64,000 nucleotides of DNA. Source: Thermoactinospora rubra. Its GTDB lineage: Bacteria; Actinomycetota; Actinomycetes; Streptosporangiales; Streptosporangiaceae. Positions 33,806 to 43,245 of this stretch are shown here, piece after piece; positions within the stretch are counted from its first letter, which is position 1; each line of letters opens with the position of its first letter. The position numbers and the translations under genes are program-made. Below the pieces are notes generated by a model. It saw only the letters and a list, made by a program, of their open reading frames with translations, made no database searches and was not told the origin of the DNA. The stretch lies in the NCBI RefSeq assembly GCF_002093975.1, contig NZ_KZ084331.1, forward strand, positions 150,733-214,732, in the 5' to 3' direction.

Positions 33806-33835
33806 GGGTGAAGCGCCTGCTGAAGCGCCTCACCC
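33806..33835 (-). terminator. stem-loop after the S10 peptidase gene
   Basis: GGGTGA pairs with TCACCC; after one mismatch GCGC pairs with GCGC around an 8-nt loop. It starts 6 bp beyond the peptidase stop. It is without a U-run, as is common in actinobacteria. Confidence 0.45.
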
Positions 33836-33840
33836 GGGAA

Positions 33841-35280
33841 TCACCCCCGGACGAAGGCGGCCAGGTCGGCGCTCTGCCGTACCCGGCTCTCCTCGTGCAC
33901 GTACATCATGTGCCCGGCCTCGTAGTACTTGAACTCGATGTTGCCTGCCAGCTCCGCCGGGATCTGCAGGCGCGCGAAGGTGTGCTCGGCGGCGAAGTAC
34001 GGCGTGGCGCCGTCGTGGTAGCCGCACGCCACGTGGACGCGCAGGTGGGGGTTGGTCCGCATGGCGGCGCTGAGCTTGCCGACGACGCTGACGTGCGCAC
34101 CCTCGAACTCCTTGTACGACCAGGGCTGCACCCGCCGCGTGAGGATCTCGTACGGCAGGTCGTTGGCGTACCCCAGCTCGGTCCGCAGGTAGTGGTTCAA
34201 CGCCGCGCTGTAGGGCCCGACGATCGCGCTCATGCTCGGGTCGTAGGTGAACTGCTCGCGCCCGGCCTCGGGGTCCCAGCCGGTGAACCGGCCGTCCAGA
34301 CGCCCGACGATCTTCCGCTGCGGGCGCAGCAGCTCGGTGAAGAACCGGATGTGCTCGATGCGCAGGTCGACCCGGTCGACGTAGTCCTCCGACAACCCCG
34401 TCAACGAGGCGATCTTCGCCACGGCGGCGGAGCGCTCCTCGGCGGAGAGCCGGTTGCCGCGCGACAACGCCCAGGGATAGTCGCGGGCCGCGTACTCCTC
34501 CGCCTCCCGCAGCACGTCGGCAAGCGGCCGATCCCCATGAAGCCCGTGATAGTGCGCGATAGCGGCGTAGGTCGGCAGGAACAGCGCGTAGGGCACGTCG
34601 TTCCCTTCGGTGAACCGGATCGTGCCCATGTCCAGCACACTCGAGATCAGCATGAGCCCGTTGAGGTACATGCCGTACCTCTCCTGCAGGTGCTCGGCCA
34701 GCGCCGAAGCCCGCAGCGTGCCGTACGACTCCCCGGCCAGGAACTTGGGCGACATCCACCGCCCGTTCCGCGTCGCCCACAGCCGGATGATCTCCCCCAC
34801 CGACTCCAGGTCGCCCTTGAAGCCGTGGTAGGCCTCCGGCTTCTCGCCCTCGGCCGCGCGCGAGTAGCCGGTGGAGACCGGGTCGATGAACACCAGGTCG
34901 CTGTCGTGCAGCAGCGTCTCGGCGTTGTCGGCCAGGCCGTACGGCGGAGGCAGCAGCGACCCCGCGTCGCCCATGACGATGCGGCGCGGGCCGAGCAGGC
35001 CGAGGTGCAGCCAGACGCTGGAGGAGCCGGGGCCGCCGTTGAAGGCGAAGGTCACCGGGCGGCTGCCCGGGTCGGCGTCGTCGAGCGTGTAGGAGGTGAC
35101 GAACACCTCGGCCTTGGGCTTGTGGCCGTCGAACTTGCCGTCGGTGAACGACTCCTCGCGCAGCACCACGGTGCCGGTGGTCGCCGTGTAGGCCTGCCCC
35201 GAAGGCAGGGTGTGCCGGGTGGTGACGAGGTTGTCGGTGGGCTTTGCGGGCTTGGACTGCTCTTCGGGGGCGTCTGTCAT
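33841..35280 (-). CDS. S10-family serine carboxypeptidase-like protein
   Basis: A 479-residue alpha/beta-hydrolase peptidase. FAFNGGPGSSSVWLHLG is the oxyanion-hole signature, LAGESYGTLRASALAEHL carries the catalytic Ser, HVACGYHDGATPYFA the Asp and YYEAGHMMYVHEE the His. No signal peptide is evident, so this bacterial form may act inside the cell. It follows the enolase gene by 12 bp and could be the last gene of the sugar operon. Its metabolic tie to sugar use is not obvious. Confidence 0.92.
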   Translation of the reverse strand: MTDAPEEQSKPAKPTDNLVTTRHTLPSGQAYTATTGTVVLREESFTDGKFDGHKPKAEVFVTSYTLDDADPGSRPVTFAFNGGPGSSSVWLHLGLLGPRRIVMGDAGSLLPPPYGLADNAETLLHDSDLVFIDPVSTGYSRAAEGEKPEAYHGFKGDLESVGEIIRLWATRNGRWMSPKFLAGESYGTLRASALAEHLQERYGMYLNGLMLISSVLDMGTIRFTEGNDVPYALFLPTYAAIAHYHGLHGDRPLADVLREAEEYAARDYPWALSRGNRLSAEERSAAVAKIASLTGLSEDYVDRVDLRIEHIRFFTELLRPQRKIVGRLDGRFTGWDPEAGREQFTYDPSMSAIVGPYSAALNHYLRTELGYANDLPYEILTRRVQPWSYKEFEGAHVSVVGKLSAAMRTNPHLRVHVACGYHDGATPYFAAEHTFARLQIPAELAGNIEFKYYEAGHMMYVHEESRVRQSADLAAFVRG

Positions 35281-35292
35281 AACCAGAGAGTA

Positions 35293-36513
35293 TTAGAGGG
35301 AGATAGTGGGATCTGCGAAGCGTTCGTTGGGGACCTGGGCGTACCAGCCGGGCCGCCCGGGATCGCGGTCGTAGGGGTAGCCGCCCTGCTCGCGGTACAG
35401 CTCGGCGTAGCGCGCCACCCGCTCGGGATCCAGCCGCACCCCGAGCCCGGGCCCCTGCGGCACGGCGATGCGCCCGCCCGAGTACGGCAGCTTGCCGCCC
35501 ATGATGACGTCGTCGCGCAGCTGGTGGTAGTGGGCGTCGGCGGCGTACCCCAGGTTGGGCAGCACCGCGCCCAGGTGCAGCATGGTCGCCAGCTGCACGC
35601 CGAGCTCGCCCGAGGAGTGGACGGCCACGCCCAGCTGGAACGTCTCGCACACCCCCGCGGCCTTGACGCACGGCCGGATCCCGCCCCAGAACGTCGTGTC
35701 CAGCAGCACCACGTCGGCGCCGCGCCGCAGCACGTTGGCGGCCAGCTGCTCGAAGTTGACCACGACCGTGTTGGTGGCCAGCGGCACCCGGACCTGGTCC
35801 CTGACGTACCGCAGGCCCTCCAGGCCGAACACCGGGTCCTCGAGGTAGTCGTTGTCCAGGTGCTCGATCGCGCGCCCGAACCGCACGCCCTCGGCCAGCG
35901 ACAGCACCGCGTTCGGGTCGTAGCGCAGCCGGTCGCCGGGCAGGGCGTCGGCCAGCGCCCGGTAGCACTCCAGCTCGTAGTCCGGCGGGAACACCCCGCC
36001 CTTGAGCTTGTGGACGGTGAACCCGTGCTCGGCCTTCAGCGCCCGCGCGTGCCGTACCAGCTGCTCCGGCGTGCGGATCTCCTCCACCCCCTCGCCCGGG
36101 TAGCGGAAGAACAGGTAGGAGGCGAACGGCACGGCGTCGCGCACCCGCCCGCCGAGCAGGTCGTGGACGGGCACGCCGAGGTGCTGGCCGATCAGGTCCA
36201 GGCAGGCGAACTCGACGGCCGCCAGCAGCTGGGTGCGGTTGTTGTACAGCGACGCCGTCGGGTTGGCGATCTTGAAGCGGAGCGCCTCCAGCTGGAAGGG
36301 GTCGTGGCCCTTCAGGTACGGCACGAGCCCGCGGAAGGCCGCCTCCGCGCTCTCGCCCCCGCCGCCCATCTCGCCCAGCCCCACCAGCCCGTTGTCGGCC
36401 TCGACCTCCACGAGCGTGCGGACGAACCGCCCCCAGTGGGCGCCGTTGCTGTGCCGCAGCGGCGCCTCCAGCGGCACGGCGACGGTCGTGGCCCGGATGT
36501 CAACGATCTTCAC
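35293..36513 (-). CDS. enolase-superfamily dehydratase, glucarate-dehydratase-like
   Basis: A 406-residue sugar-acid dehydratase. The capping domain opens with [18 protein letters not shown]. The barrel has the KxK base (VHKLKGGVF), metal ligands in [11 protein letters not shown] and YLEDPVFG, then PLATNTVV, and the second base His in [10 protein letters not shown]. This is the pattern of the glucarate dehydratase branch. It would abstract the alpha proton and yield a 2-keto-3-deoxy acid. The substrate could be a hexarate, hexonate or pentonate. The GTG start overlaps the glycosidase stop (GTGA). Confidence 0.9.
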   Translation of the reverse strand: MKIVDIRATTVAVPLEAPLRHSNGAHWGRFVRTLVEVEADNGLVGLGEMGGGGESAEAAFRGLVPYLKGHDPFQLEALRFKIANPTASLYNNRTQLLAAVEFACLDLIGQHLGVPVHDLLGGRVRDAVPFASYLFFRYPGEGVEEIRTPEQLVRHARALKAEHGFTVHKLKGGVFPPDYELECYRALADALPGDRLRYDPNAVLSLAEGVRFGRAIEHLDNDYLEDPVFGLEGLRYVRDQVRVPLATNTVVVNFEQLAANVLRRGADVVLLDTTFWGGIRPCVKAAGVCETFQLGVAVHSSGELGVQLATMLHLGAVLPNLGYAADAHYHQLRDDVIMGGKLPYSGGRIAVPQGPGLGVRLDPERVARYAELYREQGGYPYDRDPGRPGWYAQVPNERFADPTISL

Positions 36514-39512
36514 GAGTTCCCCGCATCACAAGTCCCCCAGACGGCGGCCACCCCGCACGCCGGAATGCGCACCTTCACCGTCTCGTCCGCCACCGGAGCC
36601 GTGGCTCGCCCGCCGGTCAGCCCGGCGCTGACCTGCGCCGACCGCAGGCCGGGCAGCCGCACCGCCACCTCGACGGGCTCTGCCGCGAGCGACCGCAGCC
36701 GGACGACGGTCCCGCCGTCGAAGCGTCCGAGCGAGGTCACCCGCACGTCCGGATGGTCGACGGACACGAACGACTCGCTTGCCGGACATCGGGTGAGGAT
36801 CCCGATGAACGGGTCGGTGAGCCCGGCCGCGGCGGCGGCGCCCAGGCGGCGGGCGCCGATCCCGGCGGCCCCGGGGGCCGACGTGACCGCGTAGCGGAAG
36901 GTCGTCTCGCCCTGCTGCTGGGCGGGGAAGTTCGTGTCCCAGATGTTGTTCAGCGCCCAGGAGTACACCGTGCCGTGCTCCTCCTCCAGCGTCGGCGGGA
37001 ACGGCGCGTACGGCATGTGGATGGTCCCGAGCTGGACCAGCGGCGCCTCCAGCGTGGCCCACGCGATCGTGAGCTCCGGGTCCTCGAACGCCAGCCAGTG
37101 GCGGATGGGCAGCATGTAGGAGGCCGAGCCGGGCACGCGCGGGACGTGCGTACCGCCCACGCCGCCGGTCAGCTCCCACGCCGCCGGCGGGCCGGCGGTC
37201 GCGAACGGGAAGGCCAGGAAGACCGCCTCCTTGGCGGGGGTGCCCTGCTTGGCGATCTGATAGCGCAGGTCCAGCCGCGGCACCCCGGCGTGCAGCTCGA
37301 TCGTGGTCCGCACCCAGTCGGCGCCCTTGGCCTGCAGCTCGACCACCAGCTTCTCGCCGACCGCGGTCCGCGTCGCCTTGACGACCGCCGCGCGCCTGGC
37401 GATGGCGCGGTCGCCGAGGAGCGTCCGGTCGTGCGCCCCGACATGTCCGGACATGTGGTTGAAATGCGGGGCGGTGGCGTAGCGGTCGTAGACGTACTGC
37501 CCGAACCCCGCTGCGGCGTCGGCGTTGACCAGCTCCCGTCCGGCCCGCTTGTCGAAGACCGAGCTGATGTAGCCCTCGCGGAGGTCGTACGTCACGCGGT
37601 AGAACTCGTTCTCGATCACCGGCTCCAGGCCCAGGTCGACCGGCTCGGCGGCCGCCGCGTCGCCCGGGACGACGTCGAGCCGCGCGTAGCCGAGGCCCGG
37701 CACGTCGGCGACGACCGCCTCCAGGTGCCGCCCGATCGGCCGGGTCGGCCAGTCCTCGGGCCGGACGATCTCCTCGTGGTGCGGCACCCGCCTACCGGTC
37801 CGCGCGTCCACCAGCGCGACCGGGGCGTCCAGCGGGACGACGTCGCGCGGCAGGAAGGCGCGCACGACGTCGGTGCGGGCCCAGGTGCCCGGGTTGAACA
37901 CCGCGAAGGACGCGAGCGAGTCCTCCGGGCCCTCCAGCCGGGCCGCGAAGTGCCGCACCGCCGCGTGCAGCAGGTCGGCCGCGTCGTCCTGGGCCTGGTA
38001 GGCGCCCGCCGACTTGCGCGTCCACTGCAGCCCGCCCGAGTCGCCCGCCTCCTCGGCGTCCTCCCACGGGTTGGCCGCGCCCCAGGTGTGCTCGTTGAAC
38101 AGCGCGACCTTGTCATACGCCTCGTCCACCAGCGCGGTGGCGTCCTGCCCGGCCAGCGTGTGGAGCGTCTCGGCCGCCCGCAGCGCGCTCTGCGCCCGCC
38201 GTACGTAACCCAGAGGCCGCGCGCCCGACCCCAGCCCGTCGGCCCACCAGTCGGTCCAGTCTCCCTCGTGTACGGCGAGGCGGTCGTGGTAGCGCTCCAC
38301 CACGTGGTCGAAGAAGTCGCTGTTGACCGCCGAGCGCAGCCGGGGATAGGCCCACGTCTCGTTCCAGCGCCGCACCACCGAGGCCGGCACGATCGACGGC
38401 CCGGCGTTGTCGGCGTGCGCGCCCTGCACGCGCAGGTGCAGCACGTCCAGCTCGTAGGGGTCCTTGGGCGCGTCCGGCCCCAGCCAGCCGAAGGTGCCGG
38501 GCCCGTACGGGTAGGGCCGGGACGCCAGCGCGAACAGGTAGCGCGGCAGCAGGTCCTCGGCCAGCTCGTAGGAGTCGGTCAGGCCGACCGTGTTGCCCTC
38601 CATGTAGGCCATGCCGTGCGGCGTGTCGGTGAACCACACGACCAGCTCGTTGCCCGAGGGCGCCCGCCAGCGGAACGGCCTGGTGAGCGTGTCGCCGCCG
38701 TGCAGGTACGGCACGCTGCGCCCGGCCCAGTTGTGCGCGGCGGCCAGGTAGCGCACTCCGGCGGCGTTGAGCGCGTCGACCAGGCCGACGACCGCGCCCG
38801 GCACGTCGGTGTGCATCGCGCTGCGCACGGGGAACGGGAAGCGCTCGGCGAAGCGCAGCTGCCGGTAGAGCTCCTCGGTCGAGCACGCCTCGGTGTGCAG
38901 CTGGAACGGCAGCGCCGTCACCTCGATCAGGCCCTGCCGTACCCGCTCGGCGAAGGCGTCCGCCTGCTCGCGGGGACGGGCGGCCAGCCACCTGAGCACC
39001 GGCATGGACGACTCGACGGTCCAGCGGAACCTCGCGTCGTCGGGCCAGGCGCCGGTCTCCTCCGTCAGCCGCAGCGCCGCGTCGAGGTAGTCCAGGTGGT
39101 GGCGCAGCACGGTGCCCTGGGGGTCGGTGTAGCCGATGTCGAGGTGGGAGTGGTGCACGACGAACACGGTCCACTTGCGCTGCGGCGTCACCGTGATCTC
39201 GGCGGTGGCGATCACGCCGTGGGAGTCGCGCGCCTCCAGGGTCATCGGCCGCGGCTCGGACACCTCCGGCACCAGGAAGTCTCCGGTGCCCTCCTGGTCG
39301 CCCAGCCGGAAGACCAGGCCGTCGGGCACCATGCCGGTGGCCGTCACCCGGACCGCCTGCCGGCCGTCGTGGGTGAACAGCGGCAGCACCGACACCCGCA
39401 CCTCCAGGCCCCTGACGGAGATCACGGGCGTGGAGGTGTCGTGGCGCAGCGCCTGCCGGATGCCGTCGTAGTCGGGCGAACCAAGGCTCGGCTGCAGCAG
39501 CCGGCTCGTCAT
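36510..39512 (-). CDS. large GH38-like glycosidase
   Basis: A 1000-residue protein without a signal peptide, so probably cytoplasmic. An Ig-like N-terminal part (about 1-110) is followed by a GH38-type (alpha/beta)7 domain with [10 protein letters not shown] (zinc ligands H123 and D125), [14 protein letters not shown] (probable nucleophile Asp), and [13 protein letters not shown] beta-sandwich region follows with [23 protein letters not shown] and the late block [21 protein letters not shown], as in alpha-mannosidases and DUF5054 proteins. It probably removes sugars from an imported oligosaccharide. It starts one base before the permease stop ends (TGATG). Confidence 0.88.
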   Translation of the reverse strand: MTSRLLQPSLGSPDYDGIRQALRHDTSTPVISVRGLEVRVSVLPLFTHDGRQAVRVTATGMVPDGLVFRLGDQEGTGDFLVPEVSEPRPMTLEARDSHGVIATAEITVTPQRKWTVFVVHHSHLDIGYTDPQGTVLRHHLDYLDAALRLTEETGAWPDDARFRWTVESSMPVLRWLAARPREQADAFAERVRQGLIEVTALPFQLHTEACSTEELYRQLRFAERFPFPVRSAMHTDVPGAVVGLVDALNAAGVRYLAAAHNWAGRSVPYLHGGDTLTRPFRWRAPSGNELVVWFTDTPHGMAYMEGNTVGLTDSYELAEDLLPRYLFALASRPYPYGPGTFGWLGPDAPKDPYELDVLHLRVQGAHADNAGPSIVPASVVRRWNETWAYPRLRSAVNSDFFDHVVERYHDRLAVHEGDWTDWWADGLGSGARPLGYVRRAQSALRAAETLHTLAGQDATALVDEAYDKVALFNEHTWGAANPWEDAEEAGDSGGLQWTRKSAGAYQAQDDAADLLHAAVRHFAARLEGPEDSLASFAVFNPGTWARTDVVRAFLPRDVVPLDAPVALVDARTGRRVPHHEEIVRPEDWPTRPIGRHLEAVVADVPGLGYARLDVVPGDAAAAEPVDLGLEPVIENEFYRVTYDLREGYISSVFDKRAGRELVNADAAAGFGQYVYDRYATAPHFNHMSGHVGAHDRTLLGDRAIARRAAVVKATRTAVGEKLVVELQAKGADWVRTTIELHAGVPRLDLRYQIAKQGTPAKEAVFLAFPFATAGPPAAWELTGGVGGTHVPRVPGSASYMLPIRHWLAFEDPELTIAWATLEAPLVQLGTIHMPYAPFPPTLEEEHGTVYSWALNNIWDTNFPAQQQGETTFRYAVTSAPGAAGIGARRLGAAAAAGLTDPFIGILTRCPASESFVSVDHPDVRVTSLGRFDGGTVVRLRSLAAEPVEVAVRLPGLRSAQVSAGLTGGRATAPVADETVKVRIPACGVAAVWGTCDAGNS

Positions 39513-40321
39513 CACACACTCCCTAGGGACAGGCCTCGGGCGAAGAGGCGCTGGGTGGCGAGGAACAGGGCGACCGTGGGCAGGGAGACGACCAGCCCGG
39601 CGGCCAGGCCCACGGGCACGGGCGTGCCCGCGTAGACGTCGGTCATCAGCCCGGCGAGCTGGGTCATGACCGGGCGCACTCCGGAGGTCTGGGTGAGGGC
39701 CAGCCCGAAGAGCAGGTCGTTCCAGATGAAGGTGAACTCCAGGATGAACACCGCGGCCAGCGCGCTGCCGGCGAGCGGCAGGTAGATGCGGACGAAGATG
39801 CGCAGCGTGGACGCGCCGTCCATCCGGGCCGCCTCGAAGATCGAGAAGGCCACGCCGGTGAAGAAGTTGCGCAGCACGAAGGCGGCGAGCGGCACGCTGA
39901 CGGCGGTGTAGACGAGGATCATGCCGGGTCTGCTGTCGTACAGCCCGGCGTCGCTGTAGGTCACGAACAGCGGCACGAGCAGCATCTGGGTGGGGAAGAT
40001 CGTGCCGCCGAAGATGAGCATGAACCACCAGAAGCCGCCGCGCAGGCGCAGGACGACGATCGTGTACCCGGCCAGCGCGCCGATCAGCACCGCCAGGGCC
40101 GGGGAGACCACGCTGTAGAGCAGGGTGCTGGCCAGGCTGCCGCCGAGGTCGGCGCGCTCGATCGCGAGGGCGAAGTTCTGGAAGATCGCGATGTCTCCGG
40201 AGGGCGCCCACGCCCGCGAGGCGTCGTAGGAGTTGGCGGGCCGGAAGGCGTTGACCACCAGCAGGTAGGTCGGCCCCAGCCACACCAGCCCGAGGACCAG
40301 GAGCACGGCGCGGCGGATCAT
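39512..40321 (-). CDS. carbohydrate ABC transporter permease (MalG type)
   Basis: A 269-residue inner-membrane subunit with six helices and the EAA loop FEAARMDGASTLRIFVRIYLPL, which contacts the ATPase. LFVTYSDAGLYDSRPGMIL and TFIWNDLLFGLALT are typical of CUT1 permeases. The ATG overlaps the stop of the partner permease (ATGA). No ATPase gene is in the operon; a shared MsiK-like ATPase elsewhere would be needed. Confidence 0.93.
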   Translation of the reverse strand: MIRRAVLLVLGLVWLGPTYLLVVNAFRPANSYDASRAWAPSGDIAIFQNFALAIERADLGGSLASTLLYSVVSPALAVLIGALAGYTIVVLRLRGGFWWFMLIFGGTIFPTQMLLVPLFVTYSDAGLYDSRPGMILVYTAVSVPLAAFVLRNFFTGVAFSIFEAARMDGASTLRIFVRIYLPLAGSALAAVFILEFTFIWNDLLFGLALTQTSGVRPVMTQLAGLMTDVYAGTPVPVGLAAGLVVSLPTVALFLATQRLFARGLSLGSV

Positions 40322-41217
40322 GCGGTCCTCACCTGCCCGCGCAGGTAGAGGTAGGACGCCAGCCCGGCGACCACCGTCAGCAGCACCGCCACGGCCGAGC
40401 CGTACCCGTACTGGCTGGCCACGAAAGTCTCGCGGTACATGGTCACGGCCAGCGTCTCGGAGTTGCGCCCCGGGCCGCCCTGCGTCATCACCCACACGAT
40501 GTCGAACGTCTTCAGGCTGGCGACCAGCGCGAGTCCCACGACGACCGCGGTCAGCGGCGCCATGAGCGGCCAGATCACGTGGCGGAACAGCGACCAGCCC
40601 GACGCCCCGTCCAGCCGGGCCGCCTCGATCGGCTCCTTGGGGATGGATTGCAGGCCCACCACGAACAGCAGCGTGTTGACGCCGAGCTGCTGCCAGGTCC
40701 ACACCAGCAGCATGGCCAGCGTGTTGTGCGGCTCCTCCTGGAGGAAGGCCGTGTCCACGCCGAGGAGCCGGTTGGCGATGCCGTCGTGGGACAGGATCGG
40801 GCTCCACACCATGGCCAGCCCGGCCCCGCTGAGCGCGTAGGGCAGCATGAACGGCAGGCGGTACCACGCGCCGCGCGGCAGGTCGTAGGACAGCACCGCG
40901 ACCAGCAGCCCGAGCCCGACCGGCAGAACCATCGTGCCCGCGACCCAGATCAGCGTGTTGCGGATCGAGGTCAGCAGGGCCGGGTCCTCCAGGAGCTCGC
41001 CGAAGTTGCGCAGCCCTGCGAAGGCCGGGGGCGCCAGGCCGTCGTAGCTGGTGAAGCTGAGGTAGACGGTCCACAGGAACGGCGCGTAGAGCAGCGCGGC
41101 GACCAGCAGGACCGCGGGCGCCACGTACCCCGGGCGCAGCCGGCCGTGCAGTGGCGCCCGGCGGGGCCGTCTGGCACCGCCGGCCCTGCCGGGCGCCCGC
41201 TCGAGCTGGAGCGTCAC
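40318..41217 (-). CDS. carbohydrate ABC transporter permease (MalF type)
   Basis: A 299-residue CUT1 permease with YVAPAVLLVAALLYAPFLWTVYLSF near the start and the EAA loop IEAARLDGASGWSLFRHVIWPL; MTQGGPGRNSETLAVTMYR is a typical late loop. The GTG start overlaps the stop of the binding-protein gene (GTGA). It pairs with the following MalG-type permease. Confidence 0.93.
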   Translation of the reverse strand: MTLQLERAPGRAGGARRPRRAPLHGRLRPGYVAPAVLLVAALLYAPFLWTVYLSFTSYDGLAPPAFAGLRNFGELLEDPALLTSIRNTLIWVAGTMVLPVGLGLLVAVLSYDLPRGAWYRLPFMLPYALSGAGLAMVWSPILSHDGIANRLLGVDTAFLQEEPHNTLAMLLVWTWQQLGVNTLLFVVGLQSIPKEPIEAARLDGASGWSLFRHVIWPLMAPLTAVVVGLALVASLKTFDIVWVMTQGGPGRNSETLAVTMYRETFVASQYGYGSAVAVLLTVVAGLASYLYLRGQVRTA

Positions 41218-42467
41218 TGGTGCGTGCTCCAGTAGTCGTCGGCCGCCTTCTGGATGTCCTCCAGCACCTTGCGGTACTCGCCCGGCTTGGTGACGAACAG
41301 CCCGAAGCCGTCGAGCGCGGCGGTGAGGATCGGCGGCGGCGTGGCCTCGAAGTACCGGTTGACCAGCCGGTACTTGCCGCTGCCCGCGTCCTTGGTGATC
41401 TGGCCGATGGCCTGGTCGGCGATGGTCACCTTGGGGTTGGCGCTGACGTCGCCGCGGCTGGCCGACCACTTCTCCTGGGCCTCGGTGGTGGTCCACCACT
41501 TGAGGAACTTCATGCCGGCCTCGGGGTCGGGCGCCTTGACCAGCGAGCAGAGCGGGCCGCTCTCGAAGACCACCGAGGTCTTCGGGAGCGAGGGGTTGAC
41601 GTTGGGGATGACGAAGAAGCCGTAGTCCGTCCCGGCCTGCATCGAGCGCTGGGTCATGCTCGTGTTGAACCAGGTGCCGAAGGACACCATGGCGGCCTTG
41701 CCGTTCTTGAGCACGTCGCCGGGGTCGGTCTTGTCGCCGGGGTTGATGAAGTAGCCGGCGTCGATCAGCGACTTCCAGCGCTCCATCACCTGGACCACGC
41801 CCGGGTCGGTGTACTTGGCCTTGCCCGTGGACAGCCGGTCGTACAGGTCCGGGTCGCTGCCGGCGAGCAGCTGCTCGAACCACACGAACGAGAACAGGAC
41901 GGAGGTGTGGTAGAACGCCTTGACGTTGTTCTGCTTGAGCGTGTCGGCGATCTTGACGAGCTCGTCCCAGGTGGTGGGGGGCTGCAGGCCGTACTTGTCG
42001 AAGATTTTCTTGTTGTAGAACATGCCCCAGTAGGCGACGTTGAGCGGGACGCAGTACTGCTTGCCGCCGAAGGTGTAGTAGGAGGCGAGGTCCTGCGACA
42101 GGTCGCCGTTCTTGATCGCCTCCTGCCAGATGGCGGTCGTGTCGGCCACCTGCTTCTGCTTGACGATCTCCTCCAGCATGCCGCCGGTCTGCCAGGTGAA
42201 CAGGTCGGGCTTGACCCCGGCGCGGAAGGAGGCCTTGATGAGCGCCTGGTACTGGGCCGAGTCCGTGTGGCCCACGGGCTTGACCGACAGGCCGATCCGC
42301 TGCTTGCTCAGGGCGCCCATGTCCTCGAAGTACTTGCTCCAGGCGCCCTTGTCGTTGTAGAGGGACAGCTCGGTCTTGCTCTGCCTGGGCGCCTCGGCGC
42401 CGCCTCCGCCGCAGGCCGCGGCCAGCAGGACCGCCGCGGTCAGCGCGGCTGTTAACGACCGACTCAT
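41214..42467 (-). CDS. sugar ABC transporter substrate-binding lipoprotein
   Basis: A 417-residue extracellular solute-binding protein (family 1). The signal peptide ends with lipobox AAAC (Cys19) and a Gly run. LSLYNDKGAWSKYFEDMG, FTWQTGGMLEEIV, YWGMFYNKKIFDKYGLQPPTTWDELVKIAD and TSVVFESGPLCSLVKAPDPEAGMKFL are family blocks. AAGGAGG lies seven bases before the ATG, the best ribosome site of the operon, in line with the need for excess binding protein. The ligand is unknown, probably an oligosaccharide for the GH38-like enzyme. Confidence 0.94.
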   Translation of the reverse strand: MSRSLTAALTAAVLLAAACGGGGAEAPRQSKTELSLYNDKGAWSKYFEDMGALSKQRIGLSVKPVGHTDSAQYQALIKASFRAGVKPDLFTWQTGGMLEEIVKQKQVADTTAIWQEAIKNGDLSQDLASYYTFGGKQYCVPLNVAYWGMFYNKKIFDKYGLQPPTTWDELVKIADTLKQNNVKAFYHTSVLFSFVWFEQLLAGSDPDLYDRLSTGKAKYTDPGVVQVMERWKSLIDAGYFINPGDKTDPGDVLKNGKAAMVSFGTWFNTSMTQRSMQAGTDYGFFVIPNVNPSLPKTSVVFESGPLCSLVKAPDPEAGMKFLKWWTTTEAQEKWSASRGDVSANPKVTIADQAIGQITKDAGSGKYRLVNRYFEATPPPILTAALDGFGLFVTKPGEYRKVLEDIQKAADDYWSTHQ

Positions 42468-42502
42468 GGATCGGCCTCCTTGCTTTGTCACGAGAGGCTG
42501 TG

Positions 42503-43198
42503 TTACGAGAGGTTCCGCTCGACGACCGTCTTCACGTCGATCAGGTGGGCCTTCATCAGCTCGCCGGCGGCGTCGGCGTCGCGGTCCTGGATCGCCTCGA
42601 GGATGGCCAGGTGCTCCTCGTAGTCGCGGCGGCGATCGTCGAAGATGCGCAGGATCTCGCGCTGCTCGGAGGCGTGGACCGTCAGCAGCGAGTCGACCAC
42701 CTCGGCCAGCACCCCGTTGCCGGCCGCCCTGGCCGCCGACCGGTGGAAGTCCATGTTGACCTCGGCCAGCCTGGCGTCGTGGCCGCGCAGGTAGCGGGCG
42801 GCCTCCTCCAGCAGGCGCCGCAGCCGCGAGAGGTCCTGCTCGCCGGCGGCGGTGGCCGCCCGGGCCGCGAGCGGCGGCTCGATGAGGATCCTGGCGTCCA
42901 GCAGGTCCAGCAGCTGGGTTCCGTGGATCTCGCGGACGTTGGGGTTGGGCAGGACGACCCGCTCGATCGCCGCGCCCACGTAGATCCCCGAGCCGTGGCG
43001 CATCTCGATCGCGCCCGTCGCCTCCAGCCGCCGCAGGGCCTCGCGCAGCGTCGGGGTGGTGACGGCAAACCGCTGGGACAGCTCCCTGGTCGAGGGCAGC
43101 CTGTCCCCTGGCCGGTGGCCGCCCTCGCGGATGAGCTCCAGCATGCGCTCGGTCAGCGCATCGGACAGGGTCGGCCGCGCCACTTCACTGTGCGACAT
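42503..43198 (-). CDS. GntR-family regulator (FadR subfamily, FCD domain)
   Basis: A 231-residue regulator with an N-terminal winged helix (HRPGDRLPSTRELSQRFAVTTPTLREALRRLEATGAIEM) and a C-terminal all-helical FCD ligand domain (LLDARILIEPPLAARAA, DMDFHRS-like NMDFHRSAA, EEHLAILEAIQDRDADAAGELM). The Asp/His metal-binding positions of FCD proteins are plausible. It precedes the binding-protein gene by 35 bp and is divergent from a hydrolase. An inverted repeat lies next to its start. It probably represses the operon until a sugar acid or similar ligand binds. Confidence 0.93.
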   Translation of the reverse strand: MSHSEVARPTLSDALTERMLELIREGGHRPGDRLPSTRELSQRFAVTTPTLREALRRLEATGAIEMRHGSGIYVGAAIERVVLPNPNVREIHGTQLLDLLDARILIEPPLAARAATAAGEQDLSRLRRLLEEAARYLRGHDARLAEVNMDFHRSAARAAGNGVLAEVVDSLLTVHASEQREILRIFDDRRRDYEEHLAILEAIQDRDADAAGELMKAHLIDVKTVVERNLS

Positions 43199-43201
43199 AT
43201 C

Positions 43202-43223
43202 AAGTCATCTAATCACCTGATGA
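43202..43223. promoter_or_regulatory. operator-like site of the GntR locus
   Basis: AAGTCATCTAATCACCTG at 43202-43219 contains TCATC, mirrored by GATGA at 43219-43223. It begins 4 bp before the GntR start (on the leftward strand) and about 23 bp before the divergent hydrolase ATG. The 18-bp core recurs with four changes before the cluster at 22.4 kb. Autoregulation is inferred. Confidence 0.6.
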
Positions 43224-43245
43224 ACGCTACGTCTATGCTTCAGCC

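Larger units (their letters stand above)
33449..33840. other. 392-bp intergenic region with two hairpin structures
   Basis: No convincing gene is seen; the short open frames here lack ribosome sites and typical codon use. The region contains the 15-bp stem-loop at 33602-33643 with a competing arm at 33593-33601, and a smaller stem near the S10 peptidase stop. A promoter for the leftward membrane-protein gene should also be present. Confidence 0.7.

Noticed and set aside
33784..36894. Very long open frame opposite the S10 and enolase genes
   Set aside because: Both minus-strand genes have complete catalytic motifs; the plus frame is low in complexity and lacks any family pattern.
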